5,208 bases of DNA from Coriobacteriaceae bacterium (GCA_012515495.1 JAAYYH010000082.1:1-5208); one strand, 5' to 3'. Positions 1 to 5,208 are shown, numbered from the stretch's first letter. Program-made: numbers and translations. Notes: generated by a model from the letters alone, not told the origin.

Positions 1-225
1 CTATCTACCTGTGTTGCCACTGATGTCTCGGCTACCGACGCGATTGCCATGGTCATGGCGGTCCGCGGTCTGGATACACAAAGCAACATGTATATGGCAA
101 CCGTCCCGGCATATACCAATTTCCACGATGGCTTATCATATGTCGCGGTTCAGGAACCGGATTTTTCAGAAATGATGCAGAGGATCGATCAAGGCCTGCC
201 GCCAGTCGATTCCAACTCGGAGTAA
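1..225 (+). CDS. LytR-CpsA-Psr (LCP) family cell-wall glycopolymer transferase, C-terminal fragment
   Basis: The window opens inside this gene; 74 codons are visible, reading in frame from base 1 to a TAA at 223-225. The fragment contains RGLDT (residues 22-26 of the fragment), YMATVP (31-36), SYVAVQE (46-52) and a terminal MMQRIDQGLPP (58-68). From knowledge of the family, this pattern matches the end of the LCP domain in actinobacterial LytR-CpsA-Psr proteins: a strand ending in TVP, then an aromatic residue-containing strand, then an EMM-RIDQG helix. LCP proteins are anchored by an N-terminal membrane helix and act outside the membrane, moving undecaprenyl-linked polysaccharides onto peptidoglycan; older annotations call them transcriptional attenuators. 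The catalytic arginines and aspartates lie upstream, outside the window, so activity cannot be judged. Its place directly before rhamnose and export genes fits a role in attaching the locus's polysaccharide. The assignment rests on the C-terminal pattern only. Confidence 0.72.
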   Translation, partial: LSTCVATDVSATDAIAMVMAVRGLDTQSNMYMATVPAYTNFHDGLSYVAVQEPDFSEMMQRIDQGLPPVDSNSE

Positions 226-314
226 GCGCAGCGTATCAGCGAAGGCTGAATAGCCGACAGTCATAGCAAGCCGGAAAGCTCGTATAGCTCGAAAGCGCAA
301 GGAACGGGGGCATT
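226..314 (+). other. Intergenic region between LCP gene and rmlA
   Basis: This 89 bp gap is the longest non-coding stretch in the window. I see no terminator: the only hairpins are 4 bp stems (GGCT/AGCC at 244-255 and AGCT/AGCT at 277-289) with no following T-run. A 6 bp direct repeat AGCTCG occurs at 277-282 and 286-291 (period 9). No well-spaced -35/-10 pair is evident; TATAGC at 283-288 lacks a partner at 16-18 bp. A promoter for the rml genes could still be here if its elements are divergent. An AAGGA at 299-303 and a GGGGG run at 306-310 precede the rmlA TTG start. Confidence 0.5.
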
Positions 315-1208
315 TTGAAGGGTATCGTTCTAGCAGGTGGCGCTGGTACGCGGTTGTATCCGTTAACTCTGGTGACATCCAAACAGCTACTCCCGGTCTA
401 CGACAAACCGATGATCTACTATCCGCTCTCCGTGCTGATGCTGGCGGGCATCCGTGACATCCTGATTATCTCCACACCCACCGATCTGCCAAACTTCGCC
501 AGACTCTTAGGTGACGGCTCGCGTTTTGGTCTTAACCTGAGTTATGTTGAGCAACCCTCACCCGATGGCCTTGCGCAGGCGTTCATCCTTGGTGAGGAGT
601 TCATCGCTGGTGATAGCTGTGCCTTGATCTTAGGCGACAACATCTTCTTTGCCAACCGTTTGAGTGATTCACTCGATCAAGCTGTCAATAAGAAGTACGG
701 CGCAACTGTCTTTGGCTACCATGTCGATGATCCCTGTCGATTTGGCATCGTCGAGTTTGACGAGAATGGCAAGGCGATCTCGATCGAGGAGAAACCCAAG
801 AACCCAAAATCCAACTATTGCGTCACAGGTCTCTATTTCTATGATGACCGGGTCTGTGAATTCGCCAAGTGCGTTAAACCATCGGCTCGTGGTGAGTTGG
901 AGATAACGGATCTCAATCGTCTGTATCTGGAGGACGGCTCGCTGGATGTAATCACCATGGGTCGAGGTTTCTCTTGGCTGGATACTGGAACCGTAGACTC
1001 CTTGTTCGATGCCAGTGACTTTGTGCGCGTAATGCAGCAACGTCAGGGTCTGGTGATCGCTGCTATTGAGGAGATTGCCTATCACAACGGCTGGATAGAC
1101 CGCGAGCAACTTATAGGTGCTGCCCGCAGTTATGGCAAATCATCTTACGGATCACATCTGCGTAAAGTCGCCGACAACAGGGTTTTAAACCTCAGGCGGG
1201 GAGTGTGA
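315..1208 (+). CDS. rmlA: Glucose-1-phosphate thymidylyltransferase (RmlA), dTDP-rhamnose pathway step 1
   Basis: RmlA joins glucose-1-phosphate and dTTP to give dTDP-glucose and pyrophosphate in the cytoplasm, and is usually feedback-inhibited by dTDP-L-rhamnose. The 297-residue protein aligns by eye with enterobacterial RmlA (about 290 residues) along its whole length. It shows the nucleotide-binding signature GGAGTRLYPLT (8-18) followed by SKQLLPVYDKPMIYYPLS (22-39), QPSPDGLAQAF (80-90), metal-binding Asp108 in LGDNIF (106-111), EEKP (158-161), GLYFYD (172-177), RGELEITDLN (192-201) and the second metal aspartate, Asp223, in WLDTGT (221-226). The start is a TTG at 315: MKGIVLAGG is the family's normal beginning, and no in-frame ATG lies near. 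An AAGGA at 299-303 (11 nt spacer) is the probable ribosome site, with GGGGG at 306-310 as an alternative. The C-terminal tail (NRVLNLRRGV) is a few residues longer than in E. coli. It is first in the rml run, 6 bp before rmlD. Confidence 0.97.
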   Translation: MKGIVLAGGAGTRLYPLTLVTSKQLLPVYDKPMIYYPLSVLMLAGIRDILIISTPTDLPNFARLLGDGSRFGLNLSYVEQPSPDGLAQAFILGEEFIAGDSCALILGDNIFFANRLSDSLDQAVNKKYGATVFGYHVDDPCRFGIVEFDENGKAISIEEKPKNPKSNYCVTGLYFYDDRVCEFAKCVKPSARGELEITDLNRLYLEDGSLDVITMGRGFSWLDTGTVDSLFDASDFVRVMQQRQGLVIAAIEEIAYHNGWIDREQLIGAARSYGKSSYGSHLRKVADNRVLNLRRGV

Positions 1209-1214
1209 AGAGCA

Positions 1215-2102
1215 ATGAATATCCTGATCACTGGCAGTAAGGGACAGCTGGGATGCGAGCTTAGGCGGCTCATCAGCACTGGTGTTGCCGAGATCGGAGC
1301 AATTCCCGAGGTCTATCGCGAGGCCAGCGTTCTGTATTGCGATCTGGATGAATTGGATATCACCGATGAGCAGGCTTGCTTGCGGTTCGTTGACAGCAAC
1401 GACATCGGGATGATTATCAATTGCGCTGCCTTCACCAATGTTGATGCCTGCGAGAGCAAGCCAGAGTTGGCCGCTGCTGTGAATGCAGACGGGCCACGCA
1501 ATCTGGCTAGAGCCGCGGAGCGGGTGGGCGCGACACTGATACACATCTCGACCGACTATGTCTTCGCGGGCGATGATCCCAGTCCGCGCGTGGAAACCGA
1601 TGCACCCAGTCCGCGCAGTGTGTATGGACAGACTAAGCTCGCGGGAGAGCAACAGGTAGCCGCTGAGTGCAGCAGGCATTTCATCGTGCGCACCGCATGG
1701 CTCTATGGCTACGAAGGCGCGAACTTTGTGAAGACGATCATGCGACTGGCTCGCGAGAACGGCATGATCAAGGTAGTCGATGATCAGTATGGCAGTCCCA
1801 CCAGCGCCAACGATTTGGCCTATGAGCTGGTCAAACTTGCCTTGACCAACGAGTATGGTATCTATCACTGCACCAATAACGGCACCTGCTCTTGGTTCGA
1901 GTTCGCCTCGGCCATAGTCGATATAGCAGGGATCCCCTGCGAGAAGAACGCCTGCAGCACTGAGGAGTTTGTGCGTCCGGCTAAGCGACCGGCATTCTCG
2001 GTCTTGGATAATGCCCGACTGCGCGCTACCATCGGCGACGAGATGCGAAACTGGCGAGACGCGCTGGAAAGCTATCTGGAAAACGTGGGGAGCAGCGATT
2101 GA
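1215..2102 (+). CDS. rmlD: dTDP-4-dehydrorhamnose reductase (RmlD), final step of dTDP-L-rhamnose synthesis
   Basis: RmlD uses NAD(P)H to reduce dTDP-4-keto-L-rhamnose to dTDP-L-rhamnose. The 295-residue protein is a short-chain dehydrogenase of the extended type and of normal family length. Visible features are the Rossmann dinucleotide loop GSKGQLG (7-13), INCAAFTNVDACE (68-80), the active-site segment STDYVFAGD (112-120), the catalytic tyrosine and lysine Y137 and K141 in SVYGQTK, RTAWLYG (159-165), DDQYGSPTSA (189-198) typical of sugar-nucleotide binding, and RPAKRPAFSVLDN (254-266), the conserved RP..R..S.LDN C-terminal motif. The ATG at 1215 begins directly at the Rossmann strand, 6 bp after the rmlA stop; GGGGAG at 1198-1203, inside the rmlA end, is a possible ribosome site. 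It stands alone and is not fused to RmlC, a fusion known in some other lineages. Its stop overlaps the rmlB start by one base. A 12 bp in-frame repeat lies in the loop at residues 122-134. Confidence 0.96.
   Translation: MNILITGSKGQLGCELRRLISTGVAEIGAIPEVYREASVLYCDLDELDITDEQACLRFVDSNDIGMIINCAAFTNVDACESKPELAAAVNADGPRNLARAAERVGATLIHISTDYVFAGDDPSPRVETDAPSPRSVYGQTKLAGEQQVAAECSRHFIVRTAWLYGYEGANFVKTIMRLARENGMIKVVDDQYGSPTSANDLAYELVKLALTNEYGIYHCTNNGTCSWFEFASAIVDIAGIPCEKNACSTEEFVRPAKRPAFSVLDNARLRATIGDEMRNWRDALESYLENVGSSD
1578..1616 (+). repeat. 12 bp direct repeat inside rmlD (CCCAGTCCGCGC, period 27)
   Basis: The 12-mer CCCAGTCCGCGC occurs exactly at 1578-1589 and 1605-1616. The 27 bp period is nine codons, so both copies encode Pro-Ser-Pro-Arg in the surface loop between the STD and YxxxK active-site segments of RmlD. 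The segment between the copies encodes VETDA. In related reductases this loop carries a 'Y-E-x-D-x-x-x-P-x-x-x-Y-G' pattern, so the second PSPR sits where the normal proline is, and the first copy may be a local duplication or chance. Confidence 0.6.
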
Positions 2103-3160
2103 TGAAGACCTATCTGGTTACCGGTGGCGCTGGATTCATCGGTTCGAATTATGTGCTCTATCTGCTGGAGAGGTATCCACAGGTCAAGGTGATCAACGTT
2201 GACGTGCTCACTTACGCTGGCAATCTGGAGAATCTCAAATCAATCGAGGGAGACCCGCGGCACTTCTTTGTGCAGGCGGATATCTGTGATCGCGCTGCTG
2301 TTCAAAAGCTGTTCCAAGACCATGACGTCGATTATCTGGTCAACTTCGCTGCTGAGAGTCATGTAGACCGTAGCATATTGGATCCTCAGGTTTTCGTGCA
2401 GACCAATGTCTCAGGCACGTTGAATCTGCTCCAGTGCGCAAAGGAAGCGTGGCAGATTGGCGAGGACGAATATAAGCCAGGCGTTAAGTTCCTGCAGGTC
2501 TCCACAGATGAAGTCTACGGATCGCTTGGCGCGGAAGGCTTCTTCACCGAGCAGACCCCACTTGATCCGCATAGTCCCTATTCTGCCAGCAAGGCTTCAG
2601 CCGATTTGTTGACCAAGGCCTTCTACGATACCTACAGGCTGCCCATCAACATCACCCGTTGCTCCAACAACTACGGACCTTTTCAGTTTCCCGAGAAGCT
2701 GATCCCGCTGATGTTGAATAATGCCCTGCAGCACAGGGAACTACCGGTCTATGGTGATGGCCTGCAGATACGCGACTGGCTTTATGTCGAAGACCATTGC
2801 CAAGCCGTTGAGCTGGTGCTCAGGGATGGAGCTGTGGGAGAGGTCTATAACATCGGCGGCCACAACGAGCGTACCAATCTCGAGATAGTTGGGCAAATCA
2901 TCGCTTATCTGCGTCAGGAGGCAGATTCAGCCGTAGGCGAGCACCTGATACGTCACGTCATCGATCGCAAAGGGCACGACCGTCGCTACGGTATCGATCC
3001 CACCAAGATCAGCGAAGCTTTAGGCTGGAGCCCGCAAACGGCGTTCGAGCAGGGCATCAGGAAAACCATCAAATGGTATCTGGATAACCATGACTGGGTA
3101 GAGCATGTCACTTCAGGTTCCTATCGCGATTATTATCAAAGGCTCTACGAAGGTCGCTGA
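2102..3160 (+). CDS. rmlB: dTDP-glucose 4,6-dehydratase (RmlB), dTDP-rhamnose pathway step 2
   Basis: RmlB oxidises dTDP-glucose at C4 with bound NAD+, removes water across C5-C6 and returns the hydride, giving dTDP-4-keto-6-deoxyglucose. The 352-residue product matches the family from end to end: dinucleotide loop GGAGFIG (8-14), VDVLTYAGN (33-41), AAESHVDRS (83-91), the dehydratase-specific STDEVYG with Thr135, Asp136 and Glu137, the catalytic SPYSASK with Tyr160 and Lys164, NNYGPFQFPEKLIP (189-202), IRDWLYVEDH (223-232), YNIGGHNERTN (249-259) and GHDRRYGID (291-299). I chose the ATG at 2102, which shares one base with the rmlD stop (TGATG); a TTG three bases earlier would add one methionine. 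GGGGAG at 2087-2092 serves either start (spacers of 9 or 6 nt). The overlap suggests translational coupling to rmlD. All catalytic residues are present. Confidence 0.97.
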   Translation: MKTYLVTGGAGFIGSNYVLYLLERYPQVKVINVDVLTYAGNLENLKSIEGDPRHFFVQADICDRAAVQKLFQDHDVDYLVNFAAESHVDRSILDPQVFVQTNVSGTLNLLQCAKEAWQIGEDEYKPGVKFLQVSTDEVYGSLGAEGFFTEQTPLDPHSPYSASKASADLLTKAFYDTYRLPINITRCSNNYGPFQFPEKLIPLMLNNALQHRELPVYGDGLQIRDWLYVEDHCQAVELVLRDGAVGEVYNIGGHNERTNLEIVGQIIAYLRQEADSAVGEHLIRHVIDRKGHDRRYGIDPTKISEALGWSPQTAFEQGIRKTIKWYLDNHDWVEHVTSGSYRDYYQRLYEGR

Positions 3161-3225
3161 TGACCCTCATTGCTGCTATGATGGGAGCCATAGTCCCGCA
3201 GGTAGATAATGGAGGCCAGTTATGA
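3160..3225 (+). CDS. Possible 21-residue small ORF bridging rmlB and the glycosyltransferase
   Basis: An ATG at 3160 shares one base with the rmlB stop (TGATG), and the frame runs 21 codons to a TGA at 3223-3225 that overlaps the next gene's ATG in an ATGA arrangement. A GAAGG at 3149-3153 sits 6 nt before the ATG, a good ribosome-site spacing. The peptide begins MTLIAAMMGAIVPQ and ends DNGGQL: a mildly hydrophobic first half of about 13 residues followed by a polar end, too short for a confident membrane helix. I recognise no homologue. It could be a coupling peptide that carries ribosomes across the 61 bp gap to the glycosyltransferase, a decayed gene end, or chance, since a 21-codon open frame is common by chance alone. 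A weak hairpin (GGGA 3183-3186 with TCCC 3194-3197) lies inside it. The case rests on the two overlaps and the ribosome site. Confidence 0.3.
   Translation: MTLIAAMMGAIVPQVDNGGQL
3211..3215 (+). promoter_or_regulatory. Strong ribosome binding site (GGAGG) for the glycosyltransferase
   Basis: GGAGG lies 6 nt before the ATG at 3222. It is the best Shine-Dalgarno match in the window and fixes the glycosyltransferase start, so this gene can be initiated on its own even if the upstream small ORF is not translated. Confidence 0.85.
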
Positions 3226-4007
3226 GCATCTCGGTTGCGCTGGCGGCACGGAATGGTGCCAGATTCCTGCGCGCACAGGTTGACTCGATCCTGCCTCAAC
3301 TCCATGGCGACGATCAGTTGATCATCTCTGTCGACCCATCCACAGATACCACGCTTGAGTTGGCGCGACAGCTTGCGCAGTCCAGTTCGTTCATTGAGGT
3401 GGTCGAGGGGCCAGGCCAGGGTATCAGTGGCAACTTCCAAAACGCGATTCAAGCTTGCAGTGGTCGGCACATCTTCTTGTGCGATCATGATGATATCTGG
3501 TATCCAGAGAAGGTAGCTAAGGTGCTAGCGGCTTTTGTGGACAGCAATGCTGCTCTGGTGATGCATGATGCCATGGTGGTGGGTGAGGATCTTGAGTTAC
3601 TTGAGCCCTCATTCTTCGCCCAGCGTGATAGCAAGCCGGGTTATACGCGCAATATCATCAAGAACTCATACATCGGTTGCTGCATGGCATTCGGTCGTGA
3701 GTTAAAACACCATATCCTGCCGTTTCCCAAGAGCATCCCCATGCATGACCAGTGGATAGGACTGCTGGCCGAGAAGTTTGGTGGCGTCTGCTTCTTGGAC
3801 GAGCCGCTAATCAAGTATCGCCGTCACAACGATAATGCCACGCGGAGCACTCATGCCAGTGTTTCGCAGATGGTGGCCTGGCGAGCCAGCCTGATGCAGG
3901 AGCTGGTAAAGCGCACAGTAGAGATTGAGCATCAGGAGCTGGATAGAGAGCATCAGCTTGCGAGAGAACTCGAAATCGCGAGAGAACACGAACTCGGACA
4001 TAGGTGA
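3222..4007 (+). CDS. Family 2 glycosyltransferase (GT-A fold), likely rhamnosyltransferase, with charged C-terminal repeat tail
   Basis: This 261-residue cytoplasmic enzyme probably adds a sugar from a nucleotide donor to a lipid-linked glycan. The N-terminus MSISVALAARNGARFL, followed by QVDSILPQL (19-27), is the GT2 opening. LIISVDPSTDTT (33-44) is the nucleotide-binding loop, CDHDDIW (87-93) holds the metal-binding DxD region (D88, D90, D91), MHDQWIGLLA (174-183) carries the likely catalytic-base Asp176, and KYRRHNDNAT (198-207) is the conserved end of the domain. The usual IISDDGSTD is here IISVDPSTD, so the first Asp and the Gly are replaced. After residue 235 the protein ends in a highly charged repeat tail (EHQELDR, EHQLAR, ELEIAR, EHELGHR) that replaces the longer C-terminal region I expect in relatives of about 300 residues. 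Its place between rmlB and rmlC suggests a rhamnose donor, but donor and acceptor cannot be read from sequence. The start is set by GGAGG at 3211-3215. Confidence 0.9.
   Translation: MSISVALAARNGARFLRAQVDSILPQLHGDDQLIISVDPSTDTTLELARQLAQSSSFIEVVEGPGQGISGNFQNAIQACSGRHIFLCDHDDIWYPEKVAKVLAAFVDSNAALVMHDAMVVGEDLELLEPSFFAQRDSKPGYTRNIIKNSYIGCCMAFGRELKHHILPFPKSIPMHDQWIGLLAEKFGGVCFLDEPLIKYRRHNDNATRSTHASVSQMVAWRASLMQELVKRTVEIEHQELDREHQLARELEIAREHELGHR
3927..4004 (+). repeat. Degenerate 18-21 bp tandem repeats coding the glycosyltransferase tail
   Basis: GAGCATCAG occurs at 3927-3935 and 3948-3956 (period 21), and GCGAGAGAAC at 3960-3969 and 3978-3987 (period 18). The periods are multiples of three and keep frame, giving four related peptide units: EHQELDR, EHQLAR, ELEIAR and EHELGHR (residues 236-261). 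Arginine codons change here: four of the five arginines from residue 231 on are AGA or AGG, whereas only one of the twelve earlier arginines in the gene is. This fits a tail built by local duplication rather than by ordinary divergence of the enzyme. Confidence 0.75.
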
Positions 4008-4025
4008 ATTGGATAAAGGTGGGCT

Positions 4026-4571
4026 ATGGGCAAGTTCTCTTTCATACCAACTGCAATCGAAGGTGTCTTCATTGTTGAGACTACGGCATTCACAGATGCG
4101 CGAGGTTACTTTATGGAGACCTACAACGAGAAGGACTTCAGTGCTGCTGGGATAACGACTCATTTTGTCCAAGATAACCAGTCCAGCTCCAGCAGGGGAG
4201 TATTGCGTGGCTTGCACTTCCAGATGGAACATCCGCAAGCTAAGCTCGTACGGGTGATCAGCGGCGAGGTCTTTGATGTCGCGGTGGATATCCGTCCCAA
4301 CAGCCCCACATACGGAAAATGGGTTGGTGTGATCTTGAGCGCGCAGAATCGTCGGCAGTTCTTGATACCCAAAGGTTTTGCGCATGGCTTCCTCGTGCTT
4401 TCTGAGCAGGCGGAATTCGCCTATAAGTGCGATGAGCTTTATCACCCAAAAGACGAGGGTGGTATACTTTGGAACGATCCAAACATCGCTATCGAATGGC
4501 CTTTGCCTGAGGGGGTTGAGCCCATATTGTCGCAAAAGGATAAGGGTTTCAGCCAGCTGGTTATGCCGTAG
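4026..4571 (+). CDS. rmlC: dTDP-4-dehydrorhamnose 3,5-epimerase (RmlC), dTDP-rhamnose pathway step 3
   Basis: RmlC inverts C3 and C5 of dTDP-4-keto-6-deoxyglucose to give dTDP-4-keto-L-rhamnose, the RmlD substrate. The 181-residue protein is a cupin of normal family length. It shows DARGYFMETYN (24-34), FVQDNQSSSSRGVLRGLHFQ (47-66) with active-site Arg61 and catalytic His64, KLVRVISGEVFDVAVDIR (73-90) with the conserved Lys73, GKWVGVILS (97-105), IPKGFAHGFLVLS (114-126), Tyr133 in FAYKCDELY, and LSQKD (168-172), whose Asp172 matches the partner of the catalytic histidine. All residues known to matter in the family appear to be present, so a true 3,5-epimerase is likely. The ATG at 4026 follows AAAGGTGG (4015-4022), a good ribosome site, 18 bp after the glycosyltransferase stop. 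It is separated from rmlA, rmlD and rmlB by the glycosyltransferase, which looks like an insertion into an rml block or a rearranged order. Confidence 0.96.
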   Translation: MGKFSFIPTAIEGVFIVETTAFTDARGYFMETYNEKDFSAAGITTHFVQDNQSSSSRGVLRGLHFQMEHPQAKLVRVISGEVFDVAVDIRPNSPTYGKWVGVILSAQNRRQFLIPKGFAHGFLVLSEQAEFAYKCDELYHPKDEGGILWNDPNIAIEWPLPEGVEPILSQKDKGFSQLVMP

Positions 4572-4574
4572 GGG
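4570..4574 (+). promoter_or_regulatory. Ribosome binding site (AGGGG) supporting a GTG start for the permease
   Basis: AGGGG overlaps the last two bases of the rmlC TAG stop and lies 5 nt before the GTG at 4580. It decides the start of the permease, whose next ATG (4718) would cut off conserved N-terminal sequence, and it implies coupling to rmlC. Confidence 0.65.
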
Positions 4575-4579
4575 CGCTT

Positions 4580-5208
4580 GTGGAATCTACCATCGAAAAC
4601 ATCTTGGCGATAATCAGTGCCATAGTCATAGTAGCTACCATTGTCATCGCCTTGGTCAATATCCCACGGATAAAGGCGCTCTGGCCGGGCTTCAAGAAGT
4701 ACCGTCACTTGCTTGCGATGCTGGTCTCACGCGATATCAAGGTCAAATACCGCAGATCGGTGCTGGGTTTACTCTGGAGCGTGCTCCAGCCCCTGTTCTT
4801 CATGCTGATCATCACCTTGGTATTCGCGAATGTTTTCAAGTTGGGGATTCGGGATTATCCGGTTTTCTACATCACAGGCTTCGTCGTCTTCAGCTTTGTC
4901 AGTGAGGCAACAACACTTTCGCTCAACTCGATACTAGGCAATGCTTCGTTGATCAAGAAGGTCTATATCCCAAAGTATATCTTCCCGCTGCAAAAATGCC
5001 TGTTTGCGTTGGTGAATATGGCGTTTTCTCTGATAGCAGTGGCAATCGTCTATATCATCTTGCAAGTCCCTGTCTATCCCACCGCGTTCTTGTTGGTTGT
5101 GGTGATGGCCTATGCCGCAGTGTTCAGCTTTGGTCTGAGCTTGATCCTCAGTGCGGCGGTGATGTTCTTCAGGGATGTCGCGCATCTTTATGGCATCTGG
5201 ATCACTGC
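4580..5208 (+). CDS. Polysaccharide ABC-2 type export permease (Wzm/TagG-like), 5' part
   Basis: The gene runs off the window after 209 complete codons. It encodes the membrane subunit of an ABC exporter that moves lipid-linked glycans (O-antigen, teichoic acid or rhamnan type) across the cytoplasmic membrane. Diagnostic segments are YRHLLAMLVSRDIKVKYRRSVLGLLWSVLQPLFFML (residues 41-76 by position; core KYRRSVLGLLWS 56-67), YPVFYITGF (93-101), NASLIKKVYIPKYIFPL (121-137) and MFFRDVAHLYGI (195-206), all in the order found in Wzm/TagG permeases. Predicted membrane helices by eye are near 66-86, 95-112, 140-161 and 168-196. Unusually, a further hydrophobic helix (about 8-28) precedes the usual start. 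The GTG at 4580 is chosen for the AGGGG just before it; the gap to rmlC is 8 bp. A partner ATPase (Wzt/TagH) is expected just downstream but is not visible. The substrate is probably the rhamnose-containing glycan of this locus. Confidence 0.92.
   Translation, partial: MESTIENILAIISAIVIVATIVIALVNIPRIKALWPGFKKYRHLLAMLVSRDIKVKYRRSVLGLLWSVLQPLFFMLIITLVFANVFKLGIRDYPVFYITGFVVFSFVSEATTLSLNSILGNASLIKKVYIPKYIFPLQKCLFALVNMAFSLIAVAIVYIILQVPVYPTAFLLVVVMAYAAVFSFGLSLILSAAVMFFRDVAHLYGIWIT

Noticed and set aside
255..288. Possible sigma-70 type promoter (CGACAG ... TATAGC) before rmlA
   Set aside because: The spacing is about 22 bp and both boxes are poor matches, so it cannot be supported by eye.
244..289. 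Possible terminator hairpins between the LCP gene and rmlA
   Set aside because: The stems are only 4 bp (GGCT/AGCC and AGCT/AGCT) and neither is followed by a T-run.
1185..1868. Open frame of 227 codons on the minus strand opposite rmlD
   Set aside because: It lies antisense to a gene with full RmlD motifs, its translation has no recognisable domain, and it shows no ribosome site or neighbours on that strand; it is a shadow of codon use.
2099..2101. TTG at 2099 as the rmlB start
   Set aside because: It would add only one residue before the ATG at 2102; the ATG starts at the usual family N-terminus and gives the TGATG overlap, although the ribosome-site spacing does not exclude the TTG.
3183..3197. 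Hairpin GGGA/TCCC in the rmlB-glycosyltransferase gap as an attenuator
   Set aside because: The stem is 4 bp with a 7 nt loop and no T-run, and it does not cover the GGAGG ribosome site; too weak to call.
3807..4535. Open frame of 242 codons on the minus strand spanning the glycosyltransferase end and rmlC
   Set aside because: It covers all but the ends of rmlC and the repeat tail in antisense, shows no family motif, and conflicts with two well-supported genes.
4378..4905. Plus-strand open frame of 175 codons across the rmlC-permease junction
   Set aside because: It overlaps the 3' part of rmlC and the 5' part of the permease in another frame; its composition is rich in Cys, Arg and His with no domain, unlike the permease frame, which is clearly coding.

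Overview
This window is a tightly packed, single-strand (+) segment of a cell-surface polysaccharide locus. It carries all four genes for dTDP-L-rhamnose synthesis (rmlA, rmlD, rmlB, rmlC), a family 2 glycosyltransferase between rmlB and rmlC, the 3' end of a LytR-CpsA-Psr (LCP) family gene upstream, and the 5' part of a polysaccharide ABC-2 export permease downstream. Both edge genes are cut by the window.

Organism: base composition is moderate (roughly half G+C by eye). An LCP attachment enzyme next to rhamnose and ABC-export genes points to a Gram-positive bacterium. The LCP tail (RGLDT...YMATVP...MMQRIDQGLPP) resembles, from memory, LCP proteins of Actinobacteria such as Coriobacteriia or Bifidobacterium relatives. 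This is an impression from family resemblance, not a database result.

Layout: 1-225, LCP C-terminus; 226-314, the longest gap (89 bp), with no convincing promoter or terminator; 315-1208, rmlA (TTG start); 1215-2102, rmlD; 2102-3160, rmlB (TGATG overlap with rmlD); 3160-3225, a possible 21-codon small ORF overlapping both neighbours; 3222-4007, GT2 glycosyltransferase with an odd charged repeat tail; 4026-4571, rmlC; 4580 to the window end, export permease. There is no gene-free stretch over 300 bp. From rmlA on, every gap is at most 18 bp apart from the 61 bp rmlB-GT interval, so one transcript is likely.

How it works together: RmlA makes dTDP-glucose, RmlB dehydrates it to the 4-keto-6-deoxy sugar, RmlC epimerises C3/C5 and RmlD reduces it to dTDP-L-rhamnose. 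The GT2 enzyme probably adds a sugar, plausibly rhamnose, to a lipid-linked glycan. The permease, with an ATPase expected just beyond the window, would export the glycan, and the LCP enzyme would attach it to peptidoglycan.

I found no clearly new system. The points that depart from routine are the coupled small ORF, the repeat-built glycosyltransferase tail with shifted arginine codons, a changed residue pattern in the glycosyltransferase nucleotide-binding loop, and an extra N-terminal membrane helix on the permease.
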